A stretch of 64,000 nt of DNA from Aggregatilineales bacterium. Its GTDB lineage: Bacteria > Chloroflexota > Anaerolineae > Aggregatilineales > Phototrophicaceae. This document shows, piece after piece, positions 9,426 through 19,900 of the stretch. The stretch's first letter is position 1; the number at the start of each line of letters is the position of its first letter. The stretch is taken from contig JAUQWZ010000004.1 in assembly GCA_030834905.1 (NCBI GenBank), forward strand, positions 1-64,000. The letters are read 5' to 3'. The notes under the pieces were generated by a model, which was not told the DNA's origin, did not search any database, and was given only the letters and a program-made list of their open reading frames with translations. The translations under genes and the position numbers were made by a program.

Positions 9426-10754
9426 CTAGCGGCCTTTGATAAGTTGCGCGTAAAGTTTTGTGCGGATAGTTTCTGCGAGGGGTGGATTAATGGTCTCATA
9501 GACGAGTCCACCGGGTACTACCGATGGCAGCTTTCCAGCAGCTAGTACAAGGGTGCGTTCATAAAGGTCTGGTAGGTGATATCGCTTAGGCACAAATAGC
9601 TGCTCCAAGGTGGGTTCATAGGTAAGTTCAGCCTGAATCCCAAGATGATAATTTGCCAGAAAACGCAATCCGTACCAATCCCCTTGAAGCCATTGATTAC
9701 GCTCCGGTGCGAAATAATAATAGTAATATAGCTCTTGGTCCCTTTTCTCCAAGCTCTTGAGTCGGTACATTCCCTCGCCCAAAGGTTCAGCAACGGAAGC
9801 TACGAAATCTTCGCCGTTCCATTTCTCTAGCCAGTAGCGGTCACTAGCGACACCGATAGGGCTTAGTATATCCCTATACCAACCATTCAACTCAGGTAAA
9901 ACATCGGCAAGTTTCGTGCCTGCCGGTCCAGCGTCTCGGAAGTGAGTGTACATTTCACGTAGCACGGTCAAAAGCTCCTGGACATCTGTATCGGAATTGA
10001 ACTTGAGGAAAACCGATTCAGGTCCACCATGGTTGCTTTCAACTTCCACTTTGACATTGCCGAAATCTTGAATTTCTCTTATCAATACAGGTACTTGTGC
10101 GCCGGACAAAAAATATCGCGAACCTTGGCGTTCGGAGACTTTTACCAAGCATGGAGGGCAGATAGTCCAATGTGACCCACTATTCAGGTATTCGACATGA
10201 CCGAGTAAGCGAAAGCGTCGAAATATATGACGTGCCTCTGTATTGGTACTGAGGCGCAAGGACCTACAAGCCTCTCGGAATGTCTGCCATGTTCCTTTAC
10301 CAACTGCGGACATCCAATACAGCAGATAATTGTTGGACTCTTGTGCTGTATCGTTTAGTTCAGATGCTATGGCAAAGTCAAAGGGATTATCTGGGTGGAC
10401 TATTTCGGGCGGACGATATCCAATTCGACGAGCGTATTTGATTGACTCGAGATCAACCTCACGACTTGTCATCGATTTGATCTGATCATAGGTAAAGGGT
10501 TGTTCTTCTATGGGTCTTGCAATATTTTGCAACTCGGGCCGGTGTAGAACATCGTATGGGATGTCATCATCGTCGCATTCAATGTTGAGAAAGAAGTAGA
10601 ATTCGCGTATTCCACGCTGCACAGTGGTTTTCTCACAGTACATGCTTGGGATTCGCTCACGCAAATTGTTTTGCTCAACAAATTGTGCAATGCGTAGTTT
10701 AATCGTATCGGGTGAGCTACGAACACGAAATGCCCAATATCTTTTTTCATCCAT
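9426..10754 (-). CDS. Unrecognised protein of helicase operon, 442 aa
   Basis: ATG 10754 is chosen because it follows the upstream stop by 4 bases; the longer frame to 10805 would overlap that gene. The protein is soluble and rich in aromatic residues, with a run of five Tyr near the middle of the C-terminal half. A segment around residues 170-210 looks like a winged-helix element, but this is a weak impression. There is no catalytic motif I recognise. It is tightly coupled to the DruE-like helicase downstream, so I infer a partner or specificity subunit. Confidence 0.75.
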   Translation of the reverse strand: MDEKRYWAFRVRSSPDTIKLRIAQFVEQNNLRERIPSMYCEKTTVQRGIREFYFFLNIECDDDDIPYDVLHRPELQNIARPIEEQPFTYDQIKSMTSREVDLESIKYARRIGYRPPEIVHPDNPFDFAIASELNDTAQESNNYLLYWMSAVGKGTWQTFREACRSLRLSTNTEARHIFRRFRLLGHVEYLNSGSHWTICPPCLVKVSERQGSRYFLSGAQVPVLIREIQDFGNVKVEVESNHGGPESVFLKFNSDTDVQELLTVLREMYTHFRDAGPAGTKLADVLPELNGWYRDILSPIGVASDRYWLEKWNGEDFVASVAEPLGEGMYRLKSLEKRDQELYYYYYFAPERNQWLQGDWYGLRFLANYHLGIQAELTYEPTLEQLFVPKRYHLPDLYERTLVLAAGKLPSVVPGGLVYETINPPLAETIRTKLYAQLIKGR

Positions 10755-10758
10755 ATAG

Positions 10759-12450
10759 CTAGTTACCCGTATCGATGAATGCGCCAAAGACAGCACTGCC
10801 AGCAATTTTTAAGCCAACATGATCAGCGACTGAACTTAGCCGCACATTCGACCAATCAGCTATGCGAACAAAGCGCTCATATTGTTGGCCTTCTGCTTGC
10901 ACACGGAGCAAGTAATCACCCGATTGAGACCATTCAATTGGCAGACTATCGCCGGATTTTGATAAATCCAAGTTGATAATTGCAGCGTTGGTACTCAAAT
11001 CACTGAGCGTTACGTTGAACCGCTTTGCAAATGCGTGTACGATGACTTCTGGTCCATAGCCGACCAACCACGCTCCCGATTTTATGTCTCGTAATCCACC
11101 GCGCAACGCGATACCTATATGGCTCCTTGGCCGAAGCTGATTCACTAACTCTTTATGTTCGACCCTGACCTCCGACCACACATCGCTGAGGACCATCACA
11201 CTTGTATACTCGATCCAACCGTCAAGTTCGGTTTCTTGGTTCCAGCCGATCAAGGACTCACTCCGAAGACGCTCGACATCATTTCTAAGATTTGGACTGC
11301 ATAACAACACGAAGGGTACACCCAATTCAGGACGATCTGTCCAAGAGGCGTATACACCAGATGCAACATCATCGGGATCGGGTGGGAGAATCCAAAATTC
11401 TGACGGGCTGAGTACGAGACTTTTGATACGCTCTATTCCCTGAACGGGTAAGGTCAAACCGTGTTTTATATCGGAAAATGATAAGGGGAGTGATAAAAAC
11501 GGCTCAAACCAACCCGCGCGACTCGTAACTAAGGGCGAAGACTCGTTTTGATAGAGAACAGACGCTTCATTCGCTTGAATGTGGCGCGGTTGGCGGGGTA
11601 GCAAATAAAAGTTAGTCCCAGTCAGGTAGTGTTCAGTACGGTATAATCCTGTACGTAGGGTCGAGGATGCCGCAATTTGATGGGCTTTGGATCGGTCTAT
11701 GGGCCTGCCGCTGTCTACCCAAATATCAAACGTCTCATAGAGGGCATCGGACAAATCATCGTAGCGCGTAGCGCCTATCTTGCCCTCTGTGTCGAGTAAA
11801 TCTCGAAGGTGTTTAGGGAAGCGGGTGGTTGTGAGCTTGGCATCAGCACGCACCTGTGCGGTAAGCTCACCTTTTCCAAATCGTCCTGAATATTTGTCAT
11901 TGTTTAGACCAAAATGTCGCCAGAGACGAGTTTTGTCAAGTCCCCGTAAAAGTGCCTGTGATCGGGCGTATGTGTAGTACTGTTCCCCAGTTTTTGTAGC
12001 AGTCGGCTGAAAGCCATTGTAACGAAGCCAAAGCGCCCAATCCTCCCACAACTCCTGCTCAGCTCCACCTTTTAATCCAGCAGATCGACCGTCAACTTGA
12101 AGTCCTAAGATGTTATTGAAATGGGTAAAATAAGCTAGTGGGCTATGTGTTTCCTCATTTTCTCCCATGCGATGTGCAGCAAGTACCATCGCACATAGAA
12201 ATGCAAAATACCGTGGCGGCGTATCGTAATCCTTGTGTCCAGCGGCAAATATCCGATCTAGGTCGACAGCACTGTTACTCAAGCAACGCAAGCGTATGAC
12301 TTCGAGAAAGTCGTCTGCTGAGGTTCTTAGCTCATCAGCGACCCATGCGATTGCCTCGTCGTCGATGGCAAGATAGATACGGATGCCTTTGGGCATCCCA
12401 ACCAACGTGTAGTCAAATAGGGCTTGGTTCCATTCCTCGTACGTTGCCAT
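10759..12450 (-). CDS. Unrecognised protein of helicase operon, 563 aa
   Basis: ATG 12450 starts 4 bases after the stop of the NERD/UvrD helicase gene; a TTG at 12477 would give 9 more residues but overlaps that gene. The first 200 residues are Trp/Tyr/Leu-rich and helical (YEEWNQALFDY, LWEDWALWLRY). The C-terminal third looks beta-rich. I see no nuclease, ATPase or membrane motif. Its fixed place between two helicases suggests a structural or target-recognition subunit of one complex (inference). Confidence 0.75.
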   Translation of the reverse strand: MATYEEWNQALFDYTLVGMPKGIRIYLAIDDEAIAWVADELRTSADDFLEVIRLRCLSNSAVDLDRIFAAGHKDYDTPPRYFAFLCAMVLAAHRMGENEETHSPLAYFTHFNNILGLQVDGRSAGLKGGAEQELWEDWALWLRYNGFQPTATKTGEQYYTYARSQALLRGLDKTRLWRHFGLNNDKYSGRFGKGELTAQVRADAKLTTTRFPKHLRDLLDTEGKIGATRYDDLSDALYETFDIWVDSGRPIDRSKAHQIAASSTLRTGLYRTEHYLTGTNFYLLPRQPRHIQANEASVLYQNESSPLVTSRAGWFEPFLSLPLSFSDIKHGLTLPVQGIERIKSLVLSPSEFWILPPDPDDVASGVYASWTDRPELGVPFVLLCSPNLRNDVERLRSESLIGWNQETELDGWIEYTSVMVLSDVWSEVRVEHKELVNQLRPRSHIGIALRGGLRDIKSGAWLVGYGPEVIVHAFAKRFNVTLSDLSTNAAIINLDLSKSGDSLPIEWSQSGDYLLRVQAEGQQYERFVRIADWSNVRLSSVADHVGLKIAGSAVFGAFIDTGN

Positions 12451-12454
12451 ATTG

Positions 12455-14428
12455 TTATGCCCTGTGCCACTCCACAATGTCGCTGAATTGCGATGCGACC
12501 GTTTTCAAAGCATCACGCACAGGTGACCCTTGCTCCGTAATATGAATAACAAGGGTATCCATTGCCCGGGTGAGCGGTATTAACAACCATCGTGCAGCCT
12601 GGATTTTAGGTTGATCTCCCGCAGTGGCGGAAGTGGTCAGTTGCTTTAGTTTGTAATCATAAAACTCGTCCAGTTCTAAAAGAACAACCGTCCAGCCTTC
12701 TAGACCACGGCAAGAATCGTATTGCACAATCCGCAACTCATCATTTTCTGTTGGGTAGGTGCCTCGGATTGCGAAGGATGCGCCATCCCAGGCTTTCCAT
12801 CCCCAATCACGAAATTGCTTTGCAACTTCAGAGTAGGCAGCGTCATCTTGACTGGGATTCGGCTTAACCATATTGGGAGGGACACAAAAAAGCATATCCA
12901 CTGGCTCGTTTCCAGCTTGCTTGGTTTGATTTATCCAAGACTCGAATTGCTGCTTGTCCGCTAGCGACTTAGAGCCTTCAACGATAATAATTCGTCCTCC
13001 GGGTACAAACTCATTTGCTATCCACTCCGACTCCTGTAGTCCGAATTCGCCAGCCAGTGCTCCAATGAAACGAGTCAACCCGGCTTTCATCCGTAAACAG
13101 GTTTTTAGCGACACAGTATGTAAATCGCGAGCCTGGAGATTCCCACGCCAATCCGCGGGAGACTGGCTACGGATCAGCTGATCGATACCATCTGCTACAG
13201 CAAAAATACGGTGTGAATAGAGGTGGAACAAAATATCGCGTTCGTCATCGGGAAAGTCTTGCGCTTCATCAATAAATATGAAATCCCATGAAAACTTCAG
13301 CCGATGTGACAGCATCAATCCTTTAATATCGTCTTCTTGGACAGCACCAGCCGATAGCATCAACAAGGCTTCGCTCTTGAATGCACTATACTTTTCCAAA
13401 AAATTGTCCTCGGTGTCAGACAGTATGCCAAGACCGTGCAGTACAGAGTAAAAAAACGACTGTACAGTTTGTATTTGAATGCTGCGATTAGCCACACCAT
13501 CGCTGATACCCATGATGGTTAACAGACGACGGAGGTCAGCTACTAGCGCCCTGTTATAAGTCAAAATAAGGATACGCTGAGCAGAGTCATCGTATAGGTG
13601 CTTGGCAAGCTGAAGCAAACGAACTGTCTTTCCTGACCCACCGCGTCCCCGTAAGATAAGAAGTTTTTGACCAACCAAATTTTGAAGATGTAGTTCGTCA
13701 GCGACACGCTGGTTGATCTGTTCCATTCTCCGGCGATCTATGGCCGTCGGAGTGATTACTTTCGTCAATGCCTGAATAACTTTGTTAATGCTGGCAGCGT
13801 TATCGTAATTCGCCGATAGACGCCATTGCCGTTCCATTGAGCGCGGCGGACTCACTTGGGTGATCACATTCAGAAATAGCGACCAACGGGCATCTGATCC
13901 CAGAATGTTGTGTGGTCGTGGTGGTAAGTCGGAACCGGGGACGTTTATTAGCCATATCAGGGGTGTTATCCATGGGACAGGGCTTATGCCAAGTAGCCGG
14001 AGGTAATTAATAAGCGATTGTTTCTGCATTTCGTTCTGGTGGCTGGCGTCATGCCATTCGTGACGATTTGCATAAAATACCCCTACCTGTGATCCAGTAA
14101 ATCGGACCCGCTCGGCGGAATGGGATTTAACTTCAATTACTAAACAAAAGCTATCAACAACAATACTGTCAGGTCGCTCAACATCGCCGGCGCGCGTTGT
14201 GAATGGGAGAAACGGCCTAAACGTGACCGGGGAAGCAAAATTACCGATTACGATAATATCGATGTCTCTTACCATCTGACCGTGGCATTTAGCGCCGACA
14301 ATAATACTAATGCTTTCGCTAGCGCTATTCTCGATTTGCGGGTATTCCTGAAGGATTTTGTCTTTCAAAGAGAGTGCCGCCGTATATTCGCTCGTATTGG
14401 GTTGGGCTAATCCAGAAATGGTTAGCAT
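12455..14428 (-). CDS. NERD nuclease-like/UvrD-type helicase fusion, 657 aa
   Basis: The N-terminal 170 residues resemble a NERD domain, with ERPDSIVVDS followed by LVIEVKSH, the D..ExK pattern of PD-(D/E)XK-like nucleases. A superfamily 1 helicase follows: Walker A GRGGSGKT, Walker B FIFIDEAQDF and the C-terminal UvrD-like SCRGLEGWTVVLLELD and LTRAMDTLVIH. NERD-helicase fusions occur in several defence islands. It is the first gene of the minus-strand operon and diverges from the GNAT/DpdA-like operon. I infer DNA unwinding with possible nicking or processing; nuclease activity is not proven by the residues alone. Confidence 0.85.
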   Translation of the reverse strand: MLTISGLAQPNTSEYTAALSLKDKILQEYPQIENSASESISIIVGAKCHGQMVRDIDIIVIGNFASPVTFRPFLPFTTRAGDVERPDSIVVDSFCLVIEVKSHSAERVRFTGSQVGVFYANRHEWHDASHQNEMQKQSLINYLRLLGISPVPWITPLIWLINVPGSDLPPRPHNILGSDARWSLFLNVITQVSPPRSMERQWRLSANYDNAASINKVIQALTKVITPTAIDRRRMEQINQRVADELHLQNLVGQKLLILRGRGGSGKTVRLLQLAKHLYDDSAQRILILTYNRALVADLRRLLTIMGISDGVANRSIQIQTVQSFFYSVLHGLGILSDTEDNFLEKYSAFKSEALLMLSAGAVQEDDIKGLMLSHRLKFSWDFIFIDEAQDFPDDERDILFHLYSHRIFAVADGIDQLIRSQSPADWRGNLQARDLHTVSLKTCLRMKAGLTRFIGALAGEFGLQESEWIANEFVPGGRIIIVEGSKSLADKQQFESWINQTKQAGNEPVDMLFCVPPNMVKPNPSQDDAAYSEVAKQFRDWGWKAWDGASFAIRGTYPTENDELRIVQYDSCRGLEGWTVVLLELDEFYDYKLKQLTTSATAGDQPKIQAARWLLIPLTRAMDTLVIHITEQGSPVRDALKTVASQFSDIVEWHRA

Positions 14429-14560
14429 AAGCGCTACCTGTTACACGAAAGAATTACATGTACACCAACAATATATCTATTTTGAACCGGAAACCACTGT
14501 GAGGAACAATAAGCTCGGGCAAATTAAGCAATTTTATGGTGCTAGTGGGTGTGCGGAGTG

Positions 14561-14569
14561 TGTTATAAT
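14561..14569 (+). promoter_or_regulatory. Extended -10 promoter of the DpdA-like operon
   Basis: TGTTATAAT is a perfect extended -10 element (TGn plus TATAAT). No good -35 lies 17 bases upstream, which extended -10 promoters tolerate. Transcription would start near 14576, ahead of the GNAT ATG at 14633, and this excludes the longer in-frame start at 14549. The same 204-base gap must hold the promoter of the divergent helicase operon. An 8-base palindrome, TACATGTA, near 14456 could be an operator. Confidence 0.65.
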
Positions 14570-14632
14570 CTGGGCAGCAGACCGCCCAAACCCAGAGTGA
14601 CCTCCGTGCCACAAAAAGCAAGTTCAACATTT

Positions 14633-15061
14633 ATGAGAGCAACCATTAAGCAAGTGCCTGCAATGAAAGCCATCGCGGATGCAAATCGCGATGAGATTGG
14701 GTTCGTTAACCAAGCAAAGCTTACACAAGCGGTTTTTGAAGAACGAATTATCGTGGCGATTCTTCGTAAGAAGGTGATTGGCTTTGTTGTCTTTCGCCAT
14801 CGTAAAACTGATACTCAAACTACCCTCTCTGAAATATGCCTCGATCAGGCTTTACGCGGTCAAGGGTATGGGCGTGAATTGATTAACGCCCTTTGTCGTG
14901 ATTGCATCAAGCACGGCCATTCGTATATCAAGCTGAAATGCCCGGTTGACTTACCGGCGAACACATTTTATGAGTGCTTAGGATTCCAAAAGATCGGAAC
15001 TGAAATGGGTAAGGTGCGGAAGCTTAATATCTGGGAACTGTCGGTTGTTGAAACCAGGTGA
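14633..15061 (+). CDS. GNAT-family N-acetyltransferase, 142 aa
   Basis: This is a compact Gcn5-related acetyltransferase. The acetyl-CoA loop RGQGYG sits near residue 80 in LDQALRGQGYGRELINAL, and the family ending ANTFYECLGFQKIG is present. ATG 14633 is chosen because the frame's earlier GTG codons lie at or before the predicted transcription start or lack a ribosome-binding site. It is the first gene of the plus-strand operon, 3 bases before the DpdA-like gene. By position it might modify an amine on the base installed by that enzyme, or a partner protein. That role is inference; the acceptor is unknown. Confidence 0.85.
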   Translation: MRATIKQVPAMKAIADANRDEIGFVNQAKLTQAVFEERIIVAILRKKVIGFVVFRHRKTDTQTTLSEICLDQALRGQGYGRELINALCRDCIKHGHSYIKLKCPVDLPANTFYECLGFQKIGTEMGKVRKLNIWELSVVETR

Positions 15062-15064
15062 CCC

Positions 15065-16102
15065 GTGGAATTCGTTGCTTCAATGACAGCACGTGTGGAT
15101 GAATTACGCCAAATTTGGCATCTTTGGCACGCCAATGGTGATCAGCGTAATCCGTTTGCGCGAACCATCTTTACACCGTTATTTGCTCGCAAGACGGTCT
15201 TGAAATTTATGGCAGAGCACTTTCAAGGGCAAGACGGTGTGATCTTCGACTCAGGTGGGTACTATGTCCAGCAGGGCATTGTTTCGTACGAGACTCTATT
15301 TCAACGACTGCTGGCGTTTTATCGGAAAAACGATTGGGGGAGTTGGTATGTTTTGCCCGACTATGTACCCACGTCTTCTCTCACATCGGAAGAAGTTCTA
15401 AGCCGAGTGAATGCCACAATTACTATAGCTCGTCAATTTGCCCTTGAAATGCCCGTACCTTTGCGTGACCGAATGCTGCCGGTCGTCCAAGGGCATACTA
15501 GGGAGCAAATCAAGGAGTGTGTGGACAATTATGCCGATATGGGAGCGACCTACATCGGTTTCGGCAGTTTCGGTACGAGTGGTGACAACAACTCGATCAA
15601 TATGATTACGAAGCAAGCAGTACAAATGATCGAGTTCTTGAAGCTACATGCTCAGAAACACGGCTTGAAAGTCCACCTGTTCGGTGTAGGCACACCGAAT
15701 GTCTTGCCGCTGTTTTACGATCTCGGTATCGATAGCTTCGATAGCTCATGCTGGAGTCGAACCGCTGGATATGGGAATGTATATCTTCCATTCATTGGCC
15801 GTAAAAATATTACTCAACGGATGGCGCGCGAGATCGGAGGCGTAGCCTACACTCAAGCCCGTTTTAACGAGTTAAAAGAAGCAACTTCGCACAGTTGTCC
15901 GTTTTGCGCGGATTTCGAAACACTCAAATCGAGTCGTATCTATCAAATGGTTCACAACCTGTATGTGATGCTGGACACCGTCGATGCTCTAAATACCGGA
16001 AAAACCTTTGTCCCAGAGCTTATCGGGCTTGAGGAGTCGCGCTACAAAAGCTACCGTAAGCAACCTCACGTCAAGTTCAATACGGCGTCAAATGATGACT
16101 AA
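15065..16102 (+). CDS. DpdA-like guanine transglycosylase (TGT superfamily)
   Basis: A 345-residue TGT-fold protein. The active-site loop VIFDSGGYYVQQG carries the conserved DSGG (Asp62). A GIDSFDSS segment places Asp226 at the position of the TGT nucleophile. The zinc site is reduced to CPFC (Cys278, Cys281) plus His297 instead of the tRNA-TGT CxCxxC..H. This reduced site and the defence-type neighbours fit DpdA, which exchanges guanine in DNA for a 7-deazaguanine such as preQ0, rather than queuosine TGT. The start is GTG, 3 bases after the GNAT stop. No preQ0 synthesis genes are in the window, so the base would come from the host pathway. The exact product is unknown. Confidence 0.82.
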   Translation: MEFVASMTARVDELRQIWHLWHANGDQRNPFARTIFTPLFARKTVLKFMAEHFQGQDGVIFDSGGYYVQQGIVSYETLFQRLLAFYRKNDWGSWYVLPDYVPTSSLTSEEVLSRVNATITIARQFALEMPVPLRDRMLPVVQGHTREQIKECVDNYADMGATYIGFGSFGTSGDNNSINMITKQAVQMIEFLKLHAQKHGLKVHLFGVGTPNVLPLFYDLGIDSFDSSCWSRTAGYGNVYLPFIGRKNITQRMAREIGGVAYTQARFNELKEATSHSCPFCADFETLKSSRIYQMVHNLYVMLDTVDALNTGKTFVPELIGLEESRYKSYRKQPHVKFNTASNDD

Positions 16103-16916
16103 CACAAGTGGATTTCACGTCCGACATGACCTTCTCCCTTCTCATACGTATGAGATCATTATATTGCTGCGTACAATAAACGGGAGTGGAACTCTTGAGG
16201 AAATCCAGCAGGTTGCTGAACAGCACGGCTTTACTGTTCGCAATCGCAAAGATTGGAGCAAACCTCTACGATCGCTAATGGAGCTTGGAATTGTTCATTC
16301 GGATAAAAAGCGCCCCGTATTGACAGAAATTGGCAGAGTTGTTGCCCATCTTACAGCCTTTCAGCCGGATTTGCTCCCCGATTTTATCCATTTCTTGTAT
16401 TACACCTGCTACGATAGCGACCTAGAAAAGCGGTTTTCGTGGAGCTACCGCTTGATCTGTGATTCGCTGTGGAATAGTGCACCATGTGTCGTAAACCGAG
16501 ATAAGCTTGTTAATTTGGTAACAGCGCAGGCATTGGCAGCCTTCCAAGTTAACGGTATTTCATTCAGTGTAAATAGCGTTTATGGTGTTCTGAACTGGTT
16601 AAATGCCCTTGAACCAAGGTGTATTGTGCCCCAATTAGACGAGCAGAAATTCCTGCGCCGCGCTTATTGCTCTGTCGAGTTGTTTATGCTGTCTCTCTAC
16701 CATGTATTCCGCTTTCACCAGGACGCTGATACTCCATTTGTGCCTATAACACCAAATTTCCGAAAAAAGGTCTGTCAAATATGTTTGCTAGTACCAGAGT
16801 TTTTTTCGGAAATGCTCGATCAGGCAGACGCAAACTTCGACTGTTTGCAGGTTAGGCATGAACGAGGAGACCGCATTGCCATCAAAGATTTTTCCTGGTC
16901 AGTTCTAGAAAGCTGA
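16092..16916 (+). CDS. Small partner protein, copy 1 (DpdG-like?), 274 aa
   Basis: The ATG overlaps the end of the DpdA-like gene by 11 bases; ATG 16095 is an equally good start. The protein is helical, with FHVRHDL near the N-terminus, a winged-helix-like first third, FSWSYRLICDSLW, FSVNSVYGVLNWL and a Cys pair KVCQIC. All of these recur in the protein at 20394-21200, so the two are paralogues. Each precedes a giant P-loop ATPase. Size and order recall DpdG next to DpdH of the dpd islands, but I cannot confirm that homology by eye. Confidence 0.72.
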   Translation: MMTNTSGFHVRHDLLPSHTYEIIILLRTINGSGTLEEIQQVAEQHGFTVRNRKDWSKPLRSLMELGIVHSDKKRPVLTEIGRVVAHLTAFQPDLLPDFIHFLYYTCYDSDLEKRFSWSYRLICDSLWNSAPCVVNRDKLVNLVTAQALAAFQVNGISFSVNSVYGVLNWLNALEPRCIVPQLDEQKFLRRAYCSVELFMLSLYHVFRFHQDADTPFVPITPNFRKKVCQICLLVPEFFSEMLDQADANFDCLQVRHERGDRIAIKDFSWSVLES

Positions 16917-16923
16917 AGATTCT

Positions 16924-19900
16924 ATGTCCCAAGTCATTGACAGGCTCGCAACAATCGCGGCAAAAGGTCCAGTGGTTGCCACACATGTTGGCATTTTCAA
17001 CGACACGAACACTCAACAAACATACGAGCGTTACAACCGCGAAGCACAAACCTATGTACGACCACCAGAGATAGCTACCTTTCAGCAACAGATGCTGGAC
17101 AAAATCCTTGGAAAGAACACCGCAATTGGATGCATGGTTGCTCCATTTGGCTACGGCAAGACAAGCGCAGCGATCGATACTTGGAAATTGTGCGAAACCA
17201 AAGGTATTCTGGCAATTCCGCCATTTAGTTGCAGTTCGATAGCCGAATTGGGCCGCGCAATGGCTACAGGGGTCATCGAACAATTGGATGTTGGCGACAC
17301 AGCGAAAATACGTGAGGCCTACGACGCGCTAATTGTTTCCTCTGCGCGTCGTTTAGCCGAACAAGATGTTAAACAATACAAGATCGATTTAGAAACGGCA
17401 CTACACAGCATTGAAGATAAAATTGAGCGTGGTTACCTTCAGATTGAAGCGATGAGTAACCATCTGCTCATCTTTATCGAGCAACTCACTCAAATTGTTC
17501 TCGATGCAGGTTATAACGGATTGCTGGTCATTGTCGATGAATTCCAGCAGTTTTTGGGGAATATCAATAAAGCAACAATTACAAATTTTAGGACGCTGGT
17601 CTGGGGGCTACGTACCCGTGGAGAAGTCCCTTTCGGTATATTGATCACAATGGATCCAGATACGGAACGAAACCTTAACGAGCGTGCTGGCGACATTATG
17701 CATCGGATCAAAGAAGATAGCCTCTATCTTGACTTTACTGATGCATATGATCGGGAATTTCCCCGCCTACTGTGGGCACGCTATGCAGAAACTCTGGGCT
17801 TTACCGACGAAAGCCAGCAAGTCGTGGATTACGCGACGCTTGATGCCATTGGGCAAATTGGCGAACGACATGACTTGAGCAACGGTCCTAGAACGGTTAT
17901 CGACATATTTCAGCGCATCGCAAATCTCTATACGGTCAAACGGCAGCCATATTTGCCTATCGATATGATCGATGATTTTATGACAGGCGCGATTCGGTTC
18001 GATGGAGACCAGAGCAAGATCGCCTCGCTAGTGACCGAGCTAACCAGCTATGACTATATTAAGCGCGTGCCGAAACGATTCCAAGCGCTAAAGCTTATCT
18101 CAGCTTTTCCGCGCGGTTGCCCCCGTGAAGTTGCAGAACGGTATGAATTGGGAGATGCCTACGATGAACTGGCGGATCTGCTGCGTGGGGAAGTCTTGAC
18201 TGAACTCCCAGAGGGCATGGCGCTCATCGACCTACAACGCGTCGGCAAACCCCAGAACAAGCTAAACATTATCCTCAAGAAGTACTGGTTGCAGATTACT
18301 GAAGATGAAATCATCGCGGATAGAGCGGTGCCACTATTCGCCAAGTATGCGATCGCGCCACTGTTTCCAGCAGCACATAACCCTATTTCTGGATGGTCGC
18401 CAGAAGACCCTGAATTCCAGCTTACCGCCAACGGAAGTTATGCGCAGACTTATGAAGGTACCTTTTTCGAAGAATATCCAAAACGACGAGTTCATTTTCA
18501 AGTATGCCGCACACTTGATCAGGTTACGCCCCCCGATAATTTTGCTGATGTTCACTTTGTATTCTTGTTGCAACGCGCAAGTGATATCCCTCTAGCTGCA
18601 CAGTACGAACGTGAATCAAGAACATTCATCCTGAGCATATTGATAAATCATCCCTTTGAACTGCCGATGCCACGTGACGTACGATGGATCGAAGAATACC
18701 TTCGCCCGGTAGTGATGTCTCCAGGTGTATTGCTAAGTTTGCTAGACTATATTGAGAACCAAGCGCCGAAAATTGAAGGGATTACGGCAAGCGAACTCGC
18801 TCGAATTGAGTCCCACCAGCAGAAATTGACGATGTTTTTATCTACAGCGATTTTTGGCGAAAACCTATTTAAAGGGTTAGGACTGGACGTTATCGCGCGT
18901 GGCGAACAGGCCATTCGCGAAGTTCTTTTCGGAGTATTTCATTCTGCTTACCCACAATATCACACCCTTGTCACGTCTCCCCAATGGGACGCACACTTAA
19001 AATCCTATGCGAAGGCACTAAGTTCGGTGAATGCATTGCATAGCCGTGGGATGGAGACACTTACCGATAGCAAATCTGCCATTGCATCGTTATTTGGCTT
19101 ACGCAACCATGCCGGGTTCGAGAGCCAATCCAAGCAATACGGTGAACTTCTAATCGTAGAAAAATGGACAGGTGATTCGGGCACCATACGATTCCAGCGA
19201 CATCCCGGGGAAACGTTGATCCATAACGCGATAACTCTCGGAAATAATTTGGAAATTGAAATGCTTATCCAGATTGCCCGAAAGGACGGCTATCTACCCG
19301 AAGAAGTTTATCGTCTCGCTGAATTCTTGATGCTGAGAGGATTTATTCAGTACGATGAAACGCAAGAGGCATACGTCCCTGCGCATACACTTTCGATTCC
19401 TGAATTGCAACAGCTTACGTATGAAATAAATGAAGAAGCTGAAATGCTGAGTTCGGTAGTAGATTCCCCAGCATTTGATCGAGCCTTTGAACAAGTGTCA
19501 ATGGCGAATGCCAGTTTAGAGGCTGGTGAGTTGATTGAAGTACAAGTACTTCTGCTTCAAGCCCAAAACATGATTCAGCAAGAACGTCCCAAGGTAGCAA
19601 AGAATCTCACTAATCAGCTCTTAGAGTTGCGTTCTGCAATCCATCGGCAAATTGACACACTAAAAAAGCCTTTGCCTATCTCAAATGCAGGAACTGCTCT
19701 TGACACCCATATCAATGGGGTTGGAAGAGCGCTCACCGGTCGGCGGGAATCCTATGCAGAGGCTCTGAATAGATTTTCCTCAGTTGTAACAGAAGCGCTA
19801 AATCAGCCTACATTATCCGAGGACGTACGTTCAATACGAGAGATGATTAGTTTGTCATCCAATATTCATTCTGAATATGAAGCCTTAACGAAGGAAGTCA

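Noticed and set aside
15065-16102. Ordinary queuosine tRNA-guanine transglycosylase
   Set aside because: The CxCxxC zinc site is reduced to CxxC and the neighbours are defence-type ATPases and helicases rather than queA or queuosine genes. A tRNA role is not fully excluded.
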